Assembly: GCA_030592625.1 (NCBI GenBank)
Contig: JAUVIY010000069.1
Coordinates: 1 to 10,480 of the forward strand
Source: Spirochaeta sp.
GTDB taxonomy: Bacteria; Spirochaetota; Spirochaetia; DSM-2461
Length of the DNA: 10,480 nucleotides
Direction of reading: 5' to 3'
Under the pieces are notes generated by a model. It saw nothing but the letters and a program-made list of their open reading frames with translations. It searched no databases and was not told the DNA's origin. Within the stretch, counting starts at the first letter, position 1; each line of letters starts with the position of its first letter. The position numbers and the translations under genes are program-made. Of the stretch, positions 5,881 through 10,480 are shown piece after piece.

Positions 5881-6846
5881 ATGGACAAGAAAACCATCCT
5901 GAAAGTCTATGAAACCATGTTGACCATCAGGAAATTCGAGGAATGCGCACTTAAGCTGTTTGAAGAGAACAAACTGCGCGGTTCGGTGCATCTGAGCATC
6001 GGCCAGGAAGCGGTACCGGCCGCCACCGGTACATTCCTTCGGGATGAAGACTATATCACCAGTACCCACCGGGGACACGGTCACGCTATTGCCAAAGGTG
6101 CTCGGGTTGATCTGGCCATGGCCGAGCTCATGGGCAAGACCACCGGCTACTGTGGAGGCCGGGGCGGGTCGATGCATATCGCCGAAGTCGAGAAGGGTAA
6201 CCTGGGGGCAAACGCCATCGTCGGCGCCGGTATCCCCCATGCCACCGGTGCGGCCCTGAGTGCCAGGATACGGGGTACCGACCAGGTGGCCGTTACGTAC
6301 TTCGGTGACGGCGCCTCCAACGAGGGAATCTTCCATGAAACTTTGAATATGGCTTCTCTCTGGAATCTCCCGGTGGTATTCATCTGCGAGAACAATCAGT
6401 TCGGCCTGTCCACACCCCAGTCCAAGGCCTGTTCCGTTAAGGATATCGCAGTCCGGGCAGGCGCTTATGACATGCCCGGTGAGGTTGTAGACGGTAACGA
6501 TGTGTTCGCTGTCGAGAAAGCGTTCCTCAAAGCCGTTAAACGCGCTAAAGAAGGAAAGGGTCCTACCTTGCTTGAAATGAAAACCTATCGATGGAAAGGG
6601 CATTGGACGGGAGATCCCGAAGTTTACCGTACCCGGGAAGAAGTGGAAGCCTGGAAGAAAAAGTGTCCCATTCTCCGTTTAGAGAAACACATGGTGGATA
6701 AGGGTGTCATGAGTACCGCAGAGATTGCGAATAAACATAAAGAGGTTGATGGGGTGATCCGGAAAGCCGAGGAGTTCGCCCTTACAAGTCCTGAGCCGGA
6801 TCCCGCTACGGTCCTGGACAATGTTTATTTCGGAGAGGTCAATTGA
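5881..6846 (+). CDS. Thiamine-diphosphate-dependent dehydrogenase E1 component, alpha subunit (acetoin/2-oxoacid dehydrogenase type)
   Basis: This 321-residue protein is the alpha half of a heterotetrameric E1, which binds thiamine diphosphate and cleaves a 2-oxoacid or an acetoin-like hydroxyketone. The thiamine motif runs from G-D-G (142-144) to N-N-Q (171-173), with the intervening A-S-N-E-G and N-M-A-S-L-W-N-L-P-V-V-F segments typical of the family. The loop T-H-R-G-H-G-H (62-68) and G-G-R-G-G-S-M-H-I (92-100) are also standard. The region Y-R-W-K-G-H-W-T-G-D-P-E-V-Y-R (236-250) has G-H-x-x-G-D in place of the G-H-S-x-S-D of pyruvate dehydrogenase E1 alpha. From memory this is closer to acetoin dehydrogenase AcoA. 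The short length also fits AcoA. The gene is 10 nt after the ligase alpha gene and 1 nt before E1 beta. Acetoin-type activity is my preferred reading; pyruvate or branched-chain 2-oxoacid dehydrogenase remains possible. Confidence 0.92.
   Translation: MDKKTILKVYETMLTIRKFEECALKLFEENKLRGSVHLSIGQEAVPAATGTFLRDEDYITSTHRGHGHAIAKGARVDLAMAELMGKTTGYCGGRGGSMHIAEVEKGNLGANAIVGAGIPHATGAALSARIRGTDQVAVTYFGDGASNEGIFHETLNMASLWNLPVVFICENNQFGLSTPQSKACSVKDIAVRAGAYDMPGEVVDGNDVFAVEKAFLKAVKRAKEGKGPTLLEMKTYRWKGHWTGDPEVYRTREEVEAWKKKCPILRLEKHMVDKGVMSTAEIANKHKEVDGVIRKAEEFALTSPEPDPATVLDNVYFGEVN
6832..6838 (+). promoter_or_regulatory. Ribosome binding site fixing the E1 beta start at 6848
   Basis: GGAGAGG lies 9 nt before ATG 6848, within the last codons of E1 alpha. 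An in-frame ATG-like start at 6821 would put this site inside the gene and add nine residues with no family counterpart, so 6848 is preferred. Confidence 0.7.
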
Positions 6847-6847
6847 T

Positions 6848-7828
6848 ATGAGTATCAAGAAATACGCTGTCGCTATTCGCGACGTCATAGCTGAAGAAAT
6901 GCGATCCGATTCTTCCATTTTCGTTATGGGCGAGGACATCGGACCCCAGGGGGGAATCTTCGGCTGCACCCGGGGCCTTCTTGATGAGTTCGGTGAGAAT
7001 CGCATTATCGATACGCCTATCTCCGAGGCCGGTTTTACCGGTGTCGGTATCGGAGCTGCTCTGACAGGGATGAGACCCATCATCGAATTCATGTACATGG
7101 ACTTCACCTATGAGGCAATGGATCAGATTTTGAACCAGGCGGCAAAGCTGCGCTACATGTACGGCGGCAAGGCCACTCTGCCTCTGGTGATCCGCGGACA
7201 GCAGGGCATCGGTCGGGGTAATGCCGGGACCCACTCACAGAGTGTTGAGGCCTTCTTTACTCACATCCCGGGACTCAAGGTGGTACAACCTTCCGGTGCA
7301 CGGGATGCCGCCGGCCTGCTCCGCACAGCCATCAGGGACAACAACCCCATTATGTTCTTCGAGCATAAAGCCCTGTATGCCAACAGCGAAGAGGTCCCTG
7401 ACGATACGGATTTCTCCATTCCGTTCGGAGTCGCGGACGTGAAGAGGGAAGGTGGAGATGTCACCATCATCGCAACATCTCTGATGGTAGGCCGCGCTCT
7501 GGAAGCCGCCGACATCCTTGCGAAAGACAGCATTCAGGCCGAGGTGGTGGATCCCCGGACTATCCTGCCCCTGGACATGGATACCATCAACGCATCGGTG
7601 CGAAAAACCGGGCGGGCTGTGGTAGTCCACGAAGCCCATAAGACCAACGGCGTCGGAGCCGAGATTGCTTCTCGTATCATGGAAGACAGCTTCAAGTACC
7701 TCGATGCACCGGTGACGCGGTTGGGAGCCAAGGCCTGTACGCTTCCTTTTAACCTGGTTTTAGAGAATGCGGTGGTTCCCGGCGTCGATGACATCGTCGC
7801 CGCTGTGCAGAACATCAGTTACCGCTAG
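6848..7828 (+). CDS. Thiamine-diphosphate-dependent dehydrogenase E1 component, beta subunit
   Basis: This 326-residue protein is the beta half of the E1 heterotetramer, with the alpha subunit encoded 1 nt upstream. Conserved points are G-E-D-I-G at 28-32, the S-E-A-G-F motif at 59-63 whose Glu60 activates the thiamine ring, R-G-Q-Q-G-I-G (116-122), and H-S-Q at 129-131 with the active-site His129. The C-terminal transketolase-like domain shows V-D-P-R-T-I-L-P-L-D and V-V-V-H-E-A, standard for E1 beta. Length and motifs fit both AcoB-type and pyruvate-dehydrogenase-type subunits, so the substrate is not set by this gene alone. It is followed by E2 with the stop codon buried in the next ribosome binding site. 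Function depends on assembly onto the E2 core encoded next. Confidence 0.93.
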   Translation: MSIKKYAVAIRDVIAEEMRSDSSIFVMGEDIGPQGGIFGCTRGLLDEFGENRIIDTPISEAGFTGVGIGAALTGMRPIIEFMYMDFTYEAMDQILNQAAKLRYMYGGKATLPLVIRGQQGIGRGNAGTHSQSVEAFFTHIPGLKVVQPSGARDAAGLLRTAIRDNNPIMFFEHKALYANSEEVPDDTDFSIPFGVADVKREGGDVTIIATSLMVGRALEAADILAKDSIQAEVVDPRTILPLDMDTINASVRKTGRAVVVHEAHKTNGVGAEIASRIMEDSFKYLDAPVTRLGAKACTLPFNLVLENAVVPGVDDIVAAVQNISYR

Positions 7829-7833
7829 GAGGT
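7827..7833 (+). promoter_or_regulatory. Ribosome binding site of E2, overlapping the E1 beta stop codon
   Basis: AGGAGGT begins on the second base of the E1 beta TAG stop and lies 5 nt before ATG 7839. It decides the E2 start: an in-frame start at 7767 would add 24 residues that do not resemble a lipoyl domain and would sit inside E1 beta. Confidence 0.82.
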
Positions 7834-7838
7834 TGAGG

Positions 7839-9083
7839 ATGGCAAGCAAAGTAATCATGCCTAAACAAGGTCTTCAGATGACCGAGGGCACCATCATTTC
7901 ATGGCTGGCGAAAGAGGGTGATGTGGTTGAAGAGGGTAAGCCCCTCTTCGAAATGGAGACCGACAAACTCACTATCGAAATCACCGCGCCTGCGACCGGT
8001 ACTTTACTGAAGATTGTACGCGAAGAAGGGGATGTCGTCCCCATCACCGAGCTTATCGCCGTCATCGGCGAGGCAGGGGAGGATATTTCATCTCTCGTTG
8101 CCGCACCTGCGGCGCCGCCTCAACAGGCGACATCCGGCTCAGTCACTCAGAGGGTGTTTGCATCCCCCCGGGCCCGTTGGCGCTCGGAAGAAGCCGGGCT
8201 TGATCCGGCGACTCTGGCCGGAAGCGGCCCCGAAGGGCTCATCATCGAGAAGGATGTCCTGGCCGCAATCGATTCCCGGCCGGCAGCTACGCCTCTGGCC
8301 AGGCAGGCCGCACAGGAAACCGGAGTGAATCTCACAGATATCGCCGGCAGCGGTCCCCGGGGGAAAGTTTACCGCCGGGACATCGTTGTGCCGGTATACC
8401 ACACTCAGCGGGAAGACCGGTTGATTAAACTCTCAGGCATGCGCAGGGTGATCTCCGAGAGAATGCGGCAAAGTCTGGATAGTGCCGCTCAGGCGGTACA
8501 CCGCATCGAGGTGGATATGTCCGAGGCTGTCCGGCTTCGAAACAACCTAAAGGCAGCTGAAATTTCGGTATCGTTTAATGACATCATCCTCAAGTCGGTC
8601 GCACGGGCCCTGCTCTGTCATCCGCGGATGAACAGCCGGCTCACCGACGGGGGCATCCTGGAACTTGGAGATGTGAACATCGGCATGGCTGTTGCAGTGA
8701 ACGATGGGCTGCTGGTTCCGGTGATTCGGAACACCGACACGCTGTCTCTCGTTAAGATTCGGGGCGAATCCCGTCGTCTTGCCGAAGCAGCAAGGACGGG
8801 AACTCTGGGACCGGACGAACTCCAGGGCGGAACATTCAGTGTATCCAATCTTGGTATGTTCGAACTGAACAGCTTTACAGCCATCATCAACAGCCCCGAA
8901 AGCGGTATCCTGGCCATCGGCGCCATCAAGGATATGGCCGTCGTCGTGGACGGAGAAATCGTTTCCCGGCCCATGTGCGGTTTGAGTCTCACTTACGACC
9001 ATCGCGTTATCGACGGTGCACCGGCGGCCGGTTTCCTCAGGGAGGTGAAGAACCTTCTGGAGAATCCGTACCTGCTGATTTAG
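7839..9083 (+). CDS. Dihydrolipoamide acyltransferase E2 with one lipoyl domain and two tandem E3/E1-binding domains
   Basis: This 414-residue protein is the core acyltransferase of the complex, moving the acyl group from the E1-thiamine adduct through lipoyl-lysine to CoA. The lipoyl domain covers about 3-77, with Lys43 in E-T-D-K as the lipoylation site. A short Ala/Pro-rich linker (about 88-100) follows. Two peripheral-subunit-binding-like modules then occur in series: about 106-144 (A-S-P-R-A-R ... G-S-G-P-E-G ... K-D-V) and about 149-184 (A-T-P-L-A-R ... G-S-G-P-R-G ... R-D-I). The catalytic domain spans about 192-414, with S-F-N-D-I-I-L-K-S-V-A-R-A-L and the active-site D-H-R-V-I-D-G at 387-393 (His388, Asp392). 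Most bacterial E2 proteins have a single binding module. The enzyme needs a lipoylation system that is not encoded in this window. Substrate length is not evident; acetyl transfer would fit acetoin or pyruvate. Confidence 0.93.
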   Translation: MASKVIMPKQGLQMTEGTIISWLAKEGDVVEEGKPLFEMETDKLTIEITAPATGTLLKIVREEGDVVPITELIAVIGEAGEDISSLVAAPAAPPQQATSGSVTQRVFASPRARWRSEEAGLDPATLAGSGPEGLIIEKDVLAAIDSRPAATPLARQAAQETGVNLTDIAGSGPRGKVYRRDIVVPVYHTQREDRLIKLSGMRRVISERMRQSLDSAAQAVHRIEVDMSEAVRLRNNLKAAEISVSFNDIILKSVARALLCHPRMNSRLTDGGILELGDVNIGMAVAVNDGLLVPVIRNTDTLSLVKIRGESRRLAEAARTGTLGPDELQGGTFSVSNLGMFELNSFTAIINSPESGILAIGAIKDMAVVVDGEIVSRPMCGLSLTYDHRVIDGAPAAGFLREVKNLLENPYLLI

Positions 9084-9088
9084 GAGGG
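9082..9088 (+). promoter_or_regulatory. Ribosome binding site of E3, overlapping the E2 stop codon
   Basis: AGGAGGG begins on the second base of the E2 TAG stop. Its AGGAGG core ends 5 nt before ATG 9093. This is the same arrangement as at the E1 beta/E2 junction. Confidence 0.8.
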
Positions 9089-9092
9089 ACCG

Positions 9093-10469
9093 ATGTCCGA
9101 TCAATACGACCTGGTGGTTATCGGGGGCGGTCCCGGAGGGTATGAAGCGGCCATCCGTGCCGCCCAATACGGATTGAAGACGGCTCTGGTGGAAAAGGGC
9201 GAGTTGGGAGGAACCTGCCTGAACAGGGGCTGTATACCCACCAAGGCATTGCTTCATGCCTGCGAGGTGCTTTCGCAGACCCGCGACGCCGGGGAGCTCG
9301 GTATCGAGGTTCAGGAACCTCAAGTGAATTTGAAGAAGCTCTACTCATACAGGGACAAGGTGGTTCACCGGTTACGCAACGGCATTAAAGGCTTGCTCAA
9401 GGGACGCGGAGTCGATGTATTCCGGGGAACCGGATGCTTGAAGGATGCTGGGATCATCCTTATGGATGACGGCGGAACGGTTCAGACCATCATCGCACGA
9501 CACATCATTCTCGCCACCGGATCCCGTCCGGCAGTTCCGCCTATATCGGGTCTGGAAGAGACAGGGTATTGGGACAGCAGGAAACTCCTCGAAGAAAACC
9601 CCGAACTTCCCGGCAGTCTCGTCATCATCGGCGGCGGCGTCATCGGCGTTGAGACGGCAACCATCCTGAACGACCTCGGAGTGAAGGTCACCATTGTCGA
9701 AATGATGGACCAGCTTCTCCCGAGAATGGATTTGGAAATCGCCGGTAATCTGCTTAAGGAATTGAAAAAAGCAGGAATCATCGTTAAGTTGGGTGTGAAG
9801 GTTAAGGAAGTCCGGAAGAACGGTACAGCTAAAGAATGCGTCCTGGAAACAGCTGCCGGCGAGATGGTTCTCGAGACCGACGAGCTCATGATTGCCACCG
9901 GGCGACAAACCGTTATCGACGGAATTGGTATCGACCAGGTCGGTATCGCCCTGAATGGGGACCGTATCGTTGTCGATAGGAACATGAAGACCAATATAGA
10001 CGGTATCTATGCCATCGGTGATGTAACAGGAACCTGGTGGCTGGCTCACGCCGCTTCCGCCGAAGGCCTGGCGGCCGTCGATCATATCACCGGGAAGCCC
10101 AACCATACCAACCGGGACATCATGCCGGTTTGTGTGTATACGAGGCCGGAGATTGCCTCGGTGGGCATGACCGAGCAGGTAGCCCGGGAGTCCGGTCGGC
10201 ACTTCAACATCGGAAAATTCTTCCTTGCGGGTAACGGAAAGTCCCTCATCATGGGTGAGACCGGAGGGTTTGTGAAAATCCTCTGCGACGACAAGACAGG
10301 GGAAATCCTGGGAACTCACATCATCGGTCCCCGGGCCACCGACCTGATTGCCCAACTGTCCACCGCCATGAGCGCTGAGCTCATCTGCGAAGAAGTCGGT
10401 GCCGTCATCCACTCGCATCCCACCGTGTCCGAATCCGTCATGGAAGCGATTCATGACATCGAAGGATAA
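9093..10469 (+). CDS. lpdA: Dihydrolipoyl dehydrogenase (E3)
   Basis: This 458-residue flavoprotein reoxidises the E2 dihydrolipoyl group and passes electrons through FAD to NAD+. The order of motifs is complete: FAD-binding G-G-G-P-G-G-Y at 11-17, the redox disulfide G-G-T-C-L-N-R-G-C-I-P-T-K with Cys42 and Cys47, A-T-G-S-R-P at 141-146, the NAD-binding G-G-G-V-I-G-V-E at 180-187, the second FAD motif Y-A-I-G-D-V at 306-311, and the C-terminal H-S-H-P-T-V-S-E-S with proton-relay His442 and Glu447. No extra N-terminal lipoyl domain is present, unlike some acetoin-operon E3 proteins. It is the last gene of the operon visible here, 9 nt after E2. A dedicated E3 next to E1 and E2 suggests a self-contained complex rather than sharing a housekeeping E3. 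Only 11 nt remain after the stop, so later operon members cannot be excluded. Confidence 0.96.
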   Translation: MSDQYDLVVIGGGPGGYEAAIRAAQYGLKTALVEKGELGGTCLNRGCIPTKALLHACEVLSQTRDAGELGIEVQEPQVNLKKLYSYRDKVVHRLRNGIKGLLKGRGVDVFRGTGCLKDAGIILMDDGGTVQTIIARHIILATGSRPAVPPISGLEETGYWDSRKLLEENPELPGSLVIIGGGVIGVETATILNDLGVKVTIVEMMDQLLPRMDLEIAGNLLKELKKAGIIVKLGVKVKEVRKNGTAKECVLETAAGEMVLETDELMIATGRQTVIDGIGIDQVGIALNGDRIVVDRNMKTNIDGIYAIGDVTGTWWLAHAASAEGLAAVDHITGKPNHTNRDIMPVCVYTRPEIASVGMTEQVARESGRHFNIGKFFLAGNGKSLIMGETGGFVKILCDDKTGEILGTHIIGPRATDLIAQLSTAMSAELICEEVGAVIHSHPTVSESVMEAIHDIEG

Positions 10470-10480
10470 GTAAGCGATTA

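Noticed and set aside
4506..5897. Long open frame (463 codons) on the minus strand opposite the ligase genes
   Set aside because: It lies opposite two well-supported genes, shows no recognisable motif and spans their junction; it is a composition-driven shadow in a moderately GC-rich sequence.
7767..7838. 24-codon upstream extension of E2
   Set aside because: It lies inside E1 beta, does not resemble a lipoyl domain, and is bypassed by the strong AGGAGGT site in front of ATG 7839.
9372..10454. Open frame of 360 codons on the minus strand opposite E3
   Set aside because: It mirrors the E3 gene, whose motifs are complete, and has no family signature or convincing start signal.
5881..10469. 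Calling the complex a plain housekeeping pyruvate dehydrogenase
   Set aside because: It remains possible, but the short E1 alpha, its G-H-x-x-G-D loop and the genetic link to an aldehyde-handling enzyme favour an acetoin-type or specialised complex; I therefore gave no pyruvate-specific gene symbols.

Overview
This window is bacterial, compactly coded on the + strand, with strong Shine-Dalgarno sites and a GC content in the mid-50s by eye. It holds ten protein genes, the first cut by the window edge, and no RNA genes, insertion sequences or CRISPR arrays that I can see. The sequence does not fix the phylum. The gene content fits an anaerobe or facultative anaerobe that gains ATP from acyl-CoA hydrolysis (for example a spirochaete, deltaproteobacterium or firmicute), but that is inference.

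Region 1 (1-2372) is the tail of a sugar or polyol oxidation cluster. It contains the C-terminal part of a medium-chain zinc alcohol/polyol dehydrogenase, an SMP-30/gluconolactonase-family lactonase, and a classical short-chain dehydrogenase. Dehydrogenase plus lactonase plus SDR is the usual toolkit for oxidising a sugar to a sugar acid. The sugar cannot be read from the sequence.

Region 2 (2373-2494) is the only real intergenic gap. It carries a good housekeeping-type promoter (TTGACA, 18 nt, TATTAT). The -35 box lies at the end of the second of two perfectly adjacent 14-bp direct repeats (13/14 identical), a strong candidate operator.

Region 3 (2495-10469) is a tight seven-gene operon. 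In order it encodes a CoA-acylating aldehyde dehydrogenase of the succinate-semialdehyde/sulfoacetaldehyde type, beta and alpha subunits of a succinyl-CoA-synthetase-like ADP-forming acyl-CoA ligase, and a complete 2-oxoacid/acetoin-dehydrogenase-type complex (E1 alpha, E1 beta, E2, E3). Junctions are ATGA overlaps, gaps of 1-10 nt, or stop codons embedded in the next ribosome binding site.

The most economical joint function is an energy-conserving oxidation. The E1-E2-E3 complex would cleave an acetoin-like hydroxyketone (or decarboxylate a 2-oxoacid) to acyl-CoA. The acylating dehydrogenase would convert the released or related aldehyde to a second acyl-CoA. The SucCD-like ligase would then turn acyl-CoA into free acid plus ATP. 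Unusual details are an E2 with two tandem peripheral-subunit-binding domains, ligase subunits that depart from the canonical succinyl-CoA synthetase sequence in otherwise conserved motifs, and an SDR with Thr at the catalytic Ser position.
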